The notes beneath the pieces are model-generated. The model was not told where the DNA came from and did not search any database. It saw only the letters and a list, made by a program, of their open reading frames with translations. From the NCBI GenBank assembly GCA_022494885.1, contig JAGVSM010002966.1, positions 62,001 through 126,000 of the forward strand: 64,000 nucleotides of DNA, written 5' to 3'. The position numbers and the translations under genes are program-made. Numbering within the stretch: position 1 is the stretch's first letter; each line of letters starts with the position of its first letter. The DNA is from Micrasema longulum. Lineage: Eukaryota > Arthropoda > Insecta > Trichoptera > Brachycentridae. Shown here piece after piece: positions 55,440 through 64,000 of the stretch.

Positions 55440-56171
55440 CTGAAAAAAAGTAATCCAGAAGTACATAATATGTACTTTATTGGATTGAGAAGAAAGGGAA
55501 GTGAATTCTTCACTGACTGGGATTAAATTGATTGGACATGATCAATTCGCCGAAATGATTACAAAACTTTTTAAAAGCCTTGAAATTCTTTTTGGAAGCC
55601 ACCAGATCTGTATTTCTGACAGGACCTATAACAGGACGGTAGGACAGCAACAATTTTGAATAAGGAAGAATGTAGGTAGAATCGGGATATTTACAGTCTT
55701 ATATATGAGTTGAAGTATTTAAAAAAATCAGTAGCCAACAATAATAATCCAGTAGTGCGCTAAAACATCGTAATCTACAAAAACAGTATTTTACAGGAGA
55801 ACACGTATTCCTCTCAATTAACAAGGAATGCACTTTAAGCTCTTTTTCTACTATTTATTTTTTTGATAATTATAAGTTACACATTCGAAACAAAATTTGG
55901 TTCTCAAAGTAAACTACTTAATAATTAATTAGAAAAAATATTCTCCCCTAAAATATTATTTTTGTAAAAATATGGTAAGAAAGCATAAAAATTCAAAAGC
56001 ACCCTAATTCAGTTTGTCATTTTTTCAATGTGATGTTTATTCCGGGAATAAAAGTTTCAAACTTTTAGGACCTAAAAGGTTGAAATGTTAATTCACCTAT
56101 TCACAGGACGAAATACAGTATAATTCATTTTTGAAGTCCCTATTCATAGTAACACAATATAAAGGACTCAC
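55440..56171. other. Putative intron between candidate exons
   Basis: AT-rich, 732 bp. ACAGGACGGTAGGA occurs here at about 55632 and again inside the reading frame that runs on past the 55.3-kb donor, at about 55280. No further exon-like segment noticed. Confidence 0.35.
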
Positions 56172-56243
56172 CCTTGTTCTTCCCCGCGTACCACCCGGGT
56201 AACTTCCTTCGGCTCCTGCACCATACCCTCGGCCCCCAGGAAA
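56172..56243 (-). CDS. Candidate internal exon, host gene
   Basis: A 72-bp GC-rich segment in AT-rich DNA. The minus strand shows polypyrimidine plus acceptor (TTTTTACCTTTGTTCCAG) and a strong donor (AGG then GTGAGTCC). In phase 0 it reads FPGGRGYGAGAEGS, YPGGTRGRTR and joins the 55312-55439 exon without a stop. In phase 1 it reads FLGAEGMVQEPKEVTRVVRG, which would meet a stop within the next exon. Both other frames are open over the exon itself. Splice sites are the main support; the protein family is unknown. Confidence 0.5.
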
Positions 56244-56415
56244 CTGGAACAAAGGTAAAAAAAGTTAAATAAATGACTTGTGTCTATGAAGGCACATTTT
56301 CAACTCTAAGCACCCGAGAGCTGATAAATACAAAAAAATAAATATTTGTTATTGAATTAAGAGACCAAAACAAATAAAAAAACTTGTTACTAATAAGTAG
56401 TAATACAATTTATAA

Positions 56416-57724
56416 TCTATATATATAAAAGGTAATGTTCGAATGGTTCTCTTCGATGGACTGAATAACTACTGAACCGATTTACGTGCAGTTTTCAAAC
56501 AAATGTACATCTTTGCCACGAGAAGGTTTAAAGCTTTAAAAAATTTCAATTTATGAAGTACAAAAAAAGTTAGGAACGTAAATGTTTTTTTATCCATTAC
56601 CAGGGTTGCATTTGTTGAAAATACGGATACAAAAAAATGGACGGAGGTTATTTATTTTGATTGTTATTTAGGTTGTTATTTATTATGAAAAAGCTGGTTT
56701 TTTAATGTTTACAAACAACATTCGTGTTTTTATAGATCCCAGTCAGATTATTTAATTGAATTCCTTATAATATCTACCGATTTATTTCTTTTTACTTGAT
56801 TTGGTTAAACTAAAATAATATCAACTAGGATTCAATACATTTTTGAAAATCGTATTCCTGACTAAAGTGCATCCCTAAGCAGAGCTTGAAATTTGTTAAA
56901 AGAATACTTTATTTGAAAATCATGAATTATTTTATGTTTTGGAATTCAAACATGAACAAGTACTTGGGTACCTATTTAAATTCAATATTTGAATATATTT
57001 TACTTTTAGATTTGGAATCCAATCATAATCAAGTACCTACTTATCAATGAAAAGTTGCAACATTTTTTTTACGTTTATCCGAACGGTTTTCACTGAAGAC
57101 GTTTTAGTAATTTTTTGTTAGTATACCTATAATTAGTATAATTATGTTTAATCTTAAGAGGAAACGCGGTCCGACTTTTCTTCATTCAAACGTATTCACC
57201 TATTTTCTCTCTAAATTATGGCACTAGAAAAATGTTTTTTTTACAATAACAACAACAAACTATCACGCCGTTTCCCCCTAAGGGTAGGCAGAGAGGATAG
57301 CACTCAACACGTATTCAGATCTCACTTCCTCTACATTCATAGATCTTCTTATGCACGCGCGCCAATTATTCTGACTTTTAGCATGTACATCTTCAATTAT
57401 TTGTTGGATTTGGTCATGCCATGTCTTTCTCGGTCTTTTTCTGCATCCATGAACATTTGCATGGTAAATATTTTTAGCCGTTATTTTGTTGTCCATCCGC
57501 TCTACATGTCCAAATCAGCGCAGAGCTCCTTTATTGATTATCGTTCTTATCTCAGCCTTACAAAATGTATGGACCTAAACATTTGTGCATCTATCGCTCA
57601 TATTTTTACTACACATTCGCTTGAGAGATCGTATTTTGACAGCATTCTATTTTGTTTATTTAATCTATATCCGAGTATGAACTCAAATCTAGCAATAGCA
57701 AAGCATTGCCGGGTTCAGCTCGTT
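56416..57724 (+). mobile_element. Helitron-like element, interrupted
   Basis: The 5' end TCTATATATATAAAAGG followed by ACTACTGAACCGATTT is the kind of start common in arthropod Helitrons. A matching 3' end, TAGCAATAGCAAAGCATTGCC then GGGTTCAGCTCGT, lies at 57688-57724, where CTCGT stands for the usual CTAGT. A LINE F fragment occupies 57241-57672 in between. No Rep/helicase coding region is seen, so it is a non-autonomous copy. Confidence 0.6.
57241..57672 (-). pseudogene. LINE F C-terminal region, second copy
   Basis: Minus strand: RRPRKTWHDQIQQIIEDVHA-type sequence (KRPRKTWHDQ), RSMNVEEVRSEY and SAILSAYP near the end, with (GTT)n as the tail (+ strand ACAATAACAACAACAAAC). It aligns with 42494-42940. 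It carries stops and frameshifts and ends where the Helitron sequence resumes. Confidence 0.78.
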
Positions 57725-57745
57725 TAGAATAAAATGTATTACATG

Positions 57746-58155
57746 TTTTCATCATTTCATGTTTGCTCCCTAGTTAAAGCATATTGTAATGGTATCCACG
57801 AAGAGCCTCTACAAAGAGCGTCCCGTAGTTCTGACTTGAACTGGCATGACATGAAAGTATTCGTAATATAAACACCCGATCGTAACAGTCAGCAGTAAAT
57901 TTTCAAGATATTGAGAACCTGAAGCCTTGTTAAATGGGCAAGTGTGGTTATGGCTCTTAAGAGGCATCCGAAGTATGTAGCCCAGCCAACGTATCGTCTC
58001 CACTTAATAATCGTTGTTATCGGAAATCACGTTGTATGTTCTGTTATTTCTTCATTCCCCACAATGTCAAACTACTGCACAGCCAAGATTTTTCGAAAGT
58101 GAGACATCTATTCTAAAAACTCAATATTTTGCTGTCTTGGGCCCTGGAGCAAGAG
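57746..58155 (-). pseudogene. LINE C C-terminal region, decayed copy
   Basis: The minus frame 58003-57809 reads METIRWLGYILRMPLKSHNH, then TCPFNKASGS, matching the RRxxWLGHVLRMPxES block of the other LINE C copies. The (ATG)n end is eroded (CATCATTTCATG near 57749). It is more diverged than the copy at 58835-59250. Confidence 0.7.
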
Positions 58156-58834
58156 TATTATATGTTGAGATTATCAGCTGCTGCAATAAGGCCTCTTGTT
58201 TTATCTTGGAACGAAAACAAGTGAAATATAACGAATATATTATAAGCATCACAGTATCAAAAAATGTTTCTCAATTATAATTTTGACGGTGCTTTGTCAT
58301 ACACTCGCATTCCGAAGCACTTGAATCCTCGGAAAAGCGTATGTTTATAATGAATTTGCATGCATTATTTACCTTGGTCAAATCCCCTTGACTCGACGTG
58401 GCCAGCAACATGCATGCTACACGCTTGTTATGATGAGTAGTTATTACGACCATGTAGAATCACGGGCCAGCGTGTTGACATGCCTTGAATCAGTTCTGCT
58501 TACAGCGGATTAAACTAGCCAGCGTGATATCAACATAATGCAGAGGTGATACAATTACTACGGAGATGAGTGTAACTTTGACGTTTGCGAGGCGTAATTG
58601 GACAACTTTAATCGTACACTTTTACATTGTTATACCAAAATTTACATAACACGTAAAAAAGAGCTACAGATCTACAATTTCGTATTTTATGTTTTGTTAA
58701 TTAAATTCAAATTAACCAATAAATGTGTTTGATATCCGCCACAAATTAAACTGATTTTTAAATGAAAATTTTTCACACACTTTTCGCTAGGAAGCGAGGG
58801 AATGATCCGTCATGCCTAAATTTATTTAACCCAA
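58156..58834. other. Gene-free stretch between two LINE C copies
   Basis: AT-rich, no element recognised. Confidence 0.45.
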
Positions 58835-59250
58835 TCATCATCATCATCATTTTATGTCCGCTCCTGAGTTGGAGCATATGGTATCCACAAAGAGCCTCCA
58901 TGCATTTCTATCGGCTGACAACTCCTTCGCGACCTCCCAAGTCAGGTTCTCGTCCCGAAGTTCTGGCATAAACTGCCGACGAACCGTGAGCAGTGGACGT
59001 CCAGAACGTCGAGAACCTAATGCCTTGTAAAGTCGGCAAGCGTGATTATGGCTCTCAGGAGGCATCCGCAGTATATGACCTAGTCAACCGTATCGCTTCC
59101 ACTTGACGACAGTTGTCACCGGAGTTTTCTGCGTCCGTTTATTACTTCATTCCTTACAAAGTCAAATCACCGCACACCTAAGATTCTTCTGAGACACCTA
59201 CTCTCAAAACTCGGAATTTCGCGGTATTAAGCCCCAGTGAGGTGCCACGA
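58835..59250 (-). pseudogene. LINE C C-terminal region with (ATG)n tail
   Basis: The minus frame 59065-58847 reads MPPESHNHACRLYKALGSRR, GRPLLTVRRQF, VAKELSADRNAWRLFVDTIC, and goes on to a GCTCC-AACTCA-GGAGC stem-loop and (ATG)5 at 58836-58850. Upstream, RGRYG-type sequence (the WLGHVLRMP start) is interrupted. Tail and body match 10395-10800. Confidence 0.78.
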
Positions 59251-60274
59251 TTCGCATCCTTAGAGGAGAATAGGTGTTATGCAGGCCTCATATAGGCGTC
59301 ATATAGGCGGCAACAACAAGAAAATTTTGGGATGCCGAAAATAGCCGAGCGAATTAAATACAAACAAATGTGCGTCGCTGCTGTGCTCTGCTATAATTTA
59401 TACAATTATTTTTTTAGTTTTTTTTTTTTGGCCTAAAATCGCACACACGAGCACCTCCATAGTTCATTATGTTTACTTATTCTTCCCTTGTTTCGGGTTA
59501 AATTATTTAAAAAGCAGAGATTAAAAAAATAATTAAACCGTGTTTTACAAAATATGCTTGTTTTATATTTCAGTGATTTAAATAAAATGGCTTTCACAAC
59601 TATGTATTTATAAGGAAAAAAAATATTTGAGTAACATATGAACGAAGAAATTTTTTATTAAATCCTAGTGAGGAGAGAACTGAAATTAATTTTGTCTTTC
59701 TATACTGTTTCCTATTTACAAAATGTTGTAAATAAATGTATAAGGGTACAGTATATTTGTTTTGAAAATAACAAATGCCATCCCAATGAAAGAAGATTCA
59801 TCTTTGACGAGGATATTTCTTAATGCCAATATAGGTTGAACGGAAGATAGTAATTTGATTTTAATCTACATACATATTTGTGGGCAAAATATAAAGGATT
59901 TCAAAGTTATTTTAGGAAATATTCATCTGGTTTATTGAAATCGTTCTTCGCCATTCTTTGAAATGCAAATACCATAGAAAAAATCTTGGCACGGCGGAAT
60001 ATTTCTGATTGTGGAAGAATAGTGTAATAAATATGCAAATAACCAGAAATCTACGATAAAAACCAAGCCAAAAGGCTTGAGGGCCATAATTCGTACTTAA
60101 AGTTGCTTCTCTAAGAAGAATATTTGAGTATGTACGTATATTAAATAAATAAAAATAAACAGTTCTTGAAACATTAATGTAATTCAATGTATTAATCAGT
60201 TGACGTCATAAACATTTCCTTAAGATAAGAGTTAAGAAAAAGACAAACAAATCGATCAGAACATAAACTTTGTA
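59251..60274. other. Gene-free stretch
   Basis: CATATAGGCG is repeated twice near 59290-59310. A T10 run lies near 59420. No gene seen. Confidence 0.45.
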
Positions 60275-60440
60275 TTCATTCTATTTTCAACAATGCTTTG
60301 AGTATGTCTGAATATTTGCAGAGGCTGAATTTTCTTCCTAAGGAGTTATTCAGATTAAAATTTATTGCAACAGAGAGGGAAAACATTTTTGAGAAGGGAA
60401 TATGAAAGTATGGGCATTTACAGGGCTGATGAACTTTTTA
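60275..60440 (+). repeat. Dispersed repeat P
   Basis: CTTTGAGTATGTCTGAATA, TTGCAACAGAGAGGGAAAAC, ATTTTTGAGAAGGGAATATG and GGGCATTTACAGGGCTGATG follow the 36755-36910 copy. Confidence 0.55.
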
Positions 60441-60659
60441 ACTATTTTGAGAACTTAATGCTTTTATTTCTTGTACCTAGGTTTTTTTATTTACAATTAT
60501 GCATTGAAATCTCAATGTTATGCATATGTGGTTTTGATTAATAGTTTTTTTTTAATGCTTAGTGCTATGTTTATGAAAAAAATAAAATTATTCGTTTTAA
60601 ATTAATTAACGTAATCGATTGAGTAATAAGAAAAAAAGATATTATGTTTTGTTTTGTGT

Positions 60660-60815
60660 TTTTTTTTGCACCACAATAGGCCAGGAGATTAAATAAACGT
60701 AGTGAATTACATCACAGAACATCCAGGCTTTAAAAAAATCATAACTTGTTTTGTGTCCTCACCGGGAATCGAACCCGGAACTGTCTTAACCATTACACCA
60801 CGGAGGCCACCAAAT
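60660..60815 (-). repeat. tRNA-derived SINE, family 4
   Basis: Same blocks as 50575-50763: TTTGCACCACAATAGGCCAGG, ATCACAGAACATCCAGGC, CACCGGGAATCGAACCCGG (B box) and ACCACGGAGGCCACC. About 16 nt between B box and A box present in the nested copy are missing here. Confidence 0.78.
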
Positions 60816-61644
60816 TATAAATCAAGTAGGAGTACTACTTTTTCAATTTCAAATATCACAGTAATACTATTTTAAAATAATTATAAAAATACAAAGACAG
60901 TTTGTGTTACGTATAAAATACACCGCACCTTCCTTTGGTCGCCTTTAAAAATGCATGAAAAAATATTGTTTACCCACGAAACCCTTATTTCTCTTAATTT
61001 TCTTTCCGACATCCTCTTTCCGTCTCCTTATTCCCCTTTTCATCATGCAGTATTCAGCTAAAAAATTAAGTATTTCTATTTAACGTAAATGTTTGCAAGC
61101 TTATCTGCTCAATAAAAACAGCTAATATTTCTAACTTAAAACACGTTGTACCTAGTTAGACAGACTAAACATGATCCAGAGAAATCTAATACCTGATTTT
61201 ATATTTAGTAGATAAAATAATTGTTATTTTGTTAATAAACTATGATTATTATTATTATTATTTATAAGGCAAAAAATATATGTATTTTTTTTTTCGAATA
61301 TTGAAACATTTGTAAGTGTGATTTTAGTTGGCTGAAAGATATTTCCTTAAGCTATAAGTCAACTAAAACTTTGTACTTATTTTTAAAAATAAATAATGTA
61401 TAAATTATCATATTCTTATATTGAGTTAATGGTTCAGAATATGAACCTTCTAGGGACGACAAAAATGATACATATAATATCAGTAATCACAAATTTATGG
61501 GAGACATTTATTACATCAAAGATAAAGCGAGTGCTTAGACAAAGTTAAGCATACGAATTTTATTTCAATACTGGATAAACATATTGATTTATGTTGTCCG
61601 AGCCAGTGCTATTTTTCATATAATATTCAAATAATAAATCTCTC
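60816..61644. other. Gene-free stretch
   Basis: (ATT)n run at 61240-61263. Nothing coding. Confidence 0.45.
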
Positions 61645-61800
61645 GTTCTGCCGTATTCCGGAAGTTCCGTTTCCCGACGTCCAAAGATGGCGACGCCGCT
61701 TCCGGCCACTTGGCGGGGAGACCCCTGGTGGTGGAAAAATTTACTTTATTACAATCCGAAATGCGAAAAGTTTTCTCGCAACTTCGAAATGCATTCTTAA
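61645..61800 (+). promoter_or_regulatory. GC-rich island with ETS and YY1/PHO-like sites and a small ORF
   Basis: CCGGAAGT at 61658-61665 and GCTTCCGG at about 61698-61705 are ETS/GABP-type sites; CAAAGATGGCGAC at 61683-61695 fits the YY1/PHO motif and also sets an ATG (61687) in good start context (A at -3, G at +4). From it a 37-codon frame runs to a TAA at 61798-61800: MATPLPATWRGDPWWWKNLL, then YYNPKCEKFS and RNFEMHS. Such a combination is typical of housekeeping-gene promoters, but no downstream exon is recognised and the small ORF may be chance. Confidence 0.35.
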
Positions 61801-62126
61801 ATAATGTATCCCTGCATGCAATATTTTCTCAGACCAACTTTGAGATTAAAAAATGAAGAACACGTGTTCAGCTCTGATTCTGCAAGATTCCGTACTGTCT
61901 GCGTATACTACATTTAGAACTTCTCTTCTGTATTTTAAGATACGAATGTTTTTTAAACATGAATGAGAAAAACAACCCTCTAAGATTTGCATGATTGATA
62001 TTATTATGTTTTAAATTAAATTCTTAGAACCCAGAATCAAGATCACTCTTCGTGTTTTATTTATTTTTATAAAAAAATATGTTTCCATACATATGACAAA
62101 AGAGTAAAAAATAAATGTAACTAACA
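61801..62126. other. AT-rich stretch
   Basis: Nothing recognised. Confidence 0.45.
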
Positions 62127-62534
62127 ATTGAAGGTACTACTTGCAAACCCGGCAAAATCCAAAATTTAAAAAAAGTGAGATATTGATTGAAAATTATTCA
62201 GAACACAATTTTTTACAATAATTTTAACATTGTCAGTGGAAAATACGGCTTAATTTGTAAGACTTGACTTTTAAATTATTGGCTTTGTTACAAACATGGC
62301 AACCTCTACTTGAGTATTGCAAAGTTGGTAATGTATAAAATTAAATTTATTATTCTACTACTGTTTCTTGACACAATCATGCTTATGTTATCACTGCTTA
62401 TGTATAAAATATTTACTGATTATAATAAAAAAAAAAAATTAATAAAAGTTTAAGTTGTATTCTCTCAGTTTTTTGTGATCTGCTCAAAATAAAGAAAGAT
62501 AGATTTTGCAGGGTTTGCAAGTAGTACCCTCAAT
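62127..62534. mobile_element. Possible MITE with 34-bp inverted ends
   Basis: Left end ATTGAAGGTACTACTTGC and right end GCAAGTAGTACCCTCAAT are inverted copies that match over about 34 bp (30 identical by eye). The 340-bp middle is AT-rich without a coding frame. I find no clear target duplication, so the class is unknown. Confidence 0.5.
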
Positions 62535-63599
62535 TTGAAGAAATACCCAGCCTTAATATTTAACAGTAAAAAAAATGTGCAAAGATTAAGGAAAAGATAT
62601 CGAAGAAACAGGTTACTCAAGCAGGTAACAGGGCTCTTTAAAAAAAATGATTTGTTAATGATTATAAATTTTGAAAATATTATAGGTAACTTTTTGTGGA
62701 ATTGTATGTTTTGTGAAGTTTGAGGATGTGTGTTAAAAAGTTTCAACACCAGACGCATCGTAGACGGAAAAAACAGTTTGTAGTTTAGAATGACTTTTTA
62801 ACTACATTTAAATATACTTAATTTGAATATTTAAACAAATAAAAAGCTGACATTGTCAAGTAGCTGAGAGAGTACAGGAGAGATTTTTTTTATTACATGG
62901 CGAATAATGAATTAATTGTATTATGTGTTAAACTGTCTGCACTCAGACTGCACGCTGGAACTGAGTGACTGCGTTAAGCTGACTTGGTTGGGCTGACTTG
63001 CTTACTGGGTGTTATCTCGCCCTGTGGTGTCTTCATATGCCGCTTTCCTTTATTCTTTATGTAACTATTGCAGGAATAAAGTGTGTAACAAAGTAAATTT
63101 ACTGGATGATGTTGTTCTTATATAGACGGACATTGTATGTGCAAAACTGTTAGTATTGCAGAATATAATGTATTGTATCCAATAGAAAATGATGAGTTTC
63201 TTCTTACTGTCGTTGCTTTTTATTCAGGTAAAATGATTACAACCCTTTTTTTCGTCGATCAATGGACTATGACCTCCATATATGTTTATATTAATTAGCT
63301 CTGGAAATCTTAATTAATCAGTTTTACTTAGCGTATATAACATACACCGGAACTTCACTGGTTCATTACAAAAGTTTTTTTTGTTGTAATTAACATAAGT
63401 TTGTTACTATTTGTTCTTTCGAAATGTATTAAAATATTGGGTTTGCCAAAAAAAAAATTGAATATGCTTATAAAATAGAAATGCAAATATACAAATATTA
63501 ATAAATCAAAAACAGAATTTAAAATACACATTCCATGATAAACTTTGATTAAACCTGGGTTATGACAAAGGATATTGAGGAAACCATTGCAGTTTTCTA
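62535..63599. other. Gene-free stretch
   Basis: A less AT-rich piece at 62935-63080 has no clear frame. Nothing else recognised. Confidence 0.4.
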
Positions 63600-63985
63600 A
63601 AGAAGAACCTTTAGAGTTGTCTATGGCTCTATGAGAGAAAACAACCATTGGCATCATCGCTACAATAGGGAGCCATATGAAATCTACGGAGCGTCCGAAG
63701 TAATCAATTCCGTTATGGAGGGCTGGCCATAAAATAAGAATGGATGACGAAAATTTCATACAACGCCAAACACTCTCTGGTTCAGAAGAGAAGACAGTTC
63801 ATAAAGACCAGGAACGTCAAAAATGCGATTGATGGACTGCATCAGTGCGGGTACAACGTTAAAAGTGAGGAACTGGAGAGGAAGGGCGGCAGACCGGCAA
63901 GAGTGGAGGAGACTCCTGGATACAGACTAGGCCCACTCAGCTCACCCAGGGCTGTCGGGCTTAAGAGATTGATTACAATTTAAAC
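63600..63985 (+). pseudogene. LINE H RT C-terminal region
   Basis: + strand blocks in order, with frame changes between them: VVYGSMRENNHWHHRYNREP (the VYGPVxENxxWRIRYNxELY block), EIYGASEVINSVME, AGHKIRMDDENFI (WAGHVxRMDDxR), then LMDCISAGTTLKVRNWRGRA and ADRQEWRRLLDTD, a stop, and AHSAHPGL. This is the standard end of a LINE lineage common in insects. The long antisense ORF at 63355-63759 is its shadow. It continues to within about 20 bp of the window edge. Confidence 0.75.
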
Positions 63986-64000
63986 AACTCTATAAAATGT

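Noticed and set aside
57218..57727. A 169-codon + ORF, one of the longest in the window
   Set aside because: It runs antisense to the LINE F fragment, whose minus-strand reading (GRPRKTW-type blocks) is clearly the coding one.
63355..63759. A 134-codon reverse-strand ORF
   Set aside because: Its right part is antisense to the LINE H block (YGSMRENNHW...). The left part is AT-rich with hydrophobic low-complexity residues.
1..64000. CRISPR arrays, operons, bacterial promoters, terminators or prophage
   Set aside because: No regularly spaced repeats, no clustered long ORFs and no ribosome binding sites; the content is eukaryotic throughout.
1..64000. LTR retrotransposon or endogenous virus
   Set aside because: I found no paired LTRs, no integrase or protease motifs; the 82-codon ORF at 7731 is too weak to claim a Gag.

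Overview
This window is AT-rich, gene-poor eukaryotic DNA, most likely from an insect or another arthropod. The pointers are: no bacterial-type gene packing and no ORF longer than about 200 codons; several different tRNA-derived SINE families; many 5'-truncated non-LTR retrotransposon (LINE) tails; a Penelope-like element; a Helitron whose TC-type 5' end is common in arthropods; and short-TIR DNA elements with 8-bp target duplications. I cannot name the species.

Almost everything recognisable is mobile-element debris. At least eight LINE lineages (called A to H here, plus unassigned pieces) are represented by C-terminal reverse-transcriptase fragments and 3' ends. All are truncated and carry stops or frameshifts, so none can be active. 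Four SINE families (1 to 4) are scattered through the window. Families 1 and 2 are the most numerous. Family 2 shares a hairpin plus (ATG)n tail with LINE C, which suggests that LINE C mobilised it. A non-autonomous DNA transposon of about 0.8 kb is present twice complete (14202-14993 and 48372-49172) and once truncated (21041-21360).

Region by region: 0-6.5 kb has SINE 1, a short RT trace, an A-rich degenerate satellite, a LINE A tail and SINE 3. 9-13.3 kb is a nest of LINE A, LINE C and SINE 2 pieces plus another LINE tail. 14-22 kb holds two copies of the DNA transposon, LINE B and LINE D. 25.8-34 kb has LINE B, LINE E, a foldback with hammerhead-like core motifs, a tandem duplication, SINEs and a foldback element. 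35-45 kb has a Penelope-like GIY-YIG fragment joined head to head with an inverted second copy, LINE F, LINE G nested in SINE 2, and an inverted pair of a hammerhead-like repeat. 47.6-51 kb has SINE 2, the DNA transposon, an RT palm fragment and SINE 4 nested inside SINE 2. 56.4-59.3 kb has a Helitron interrupted by LINE F, followed by two LINE C tails. LINE H closes the window.

Evidence for host genes is thin. Two short GC-rich segments on the minus strand (56172-56243 and 55312-55439) have good splice sites on their inner and outer sides and join in an open frame, so they may be exons of one gene. A GC-rich island at 61645-61735 on the plus strand carries ETS-like and YY1/PHO-like motifs over an ATG, so it could be a promoter or first exon. 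The remaining long stretches look like intron or intergenic DNA. Family and clade names below come from recognising conserved motifs by eye; no database search was run.
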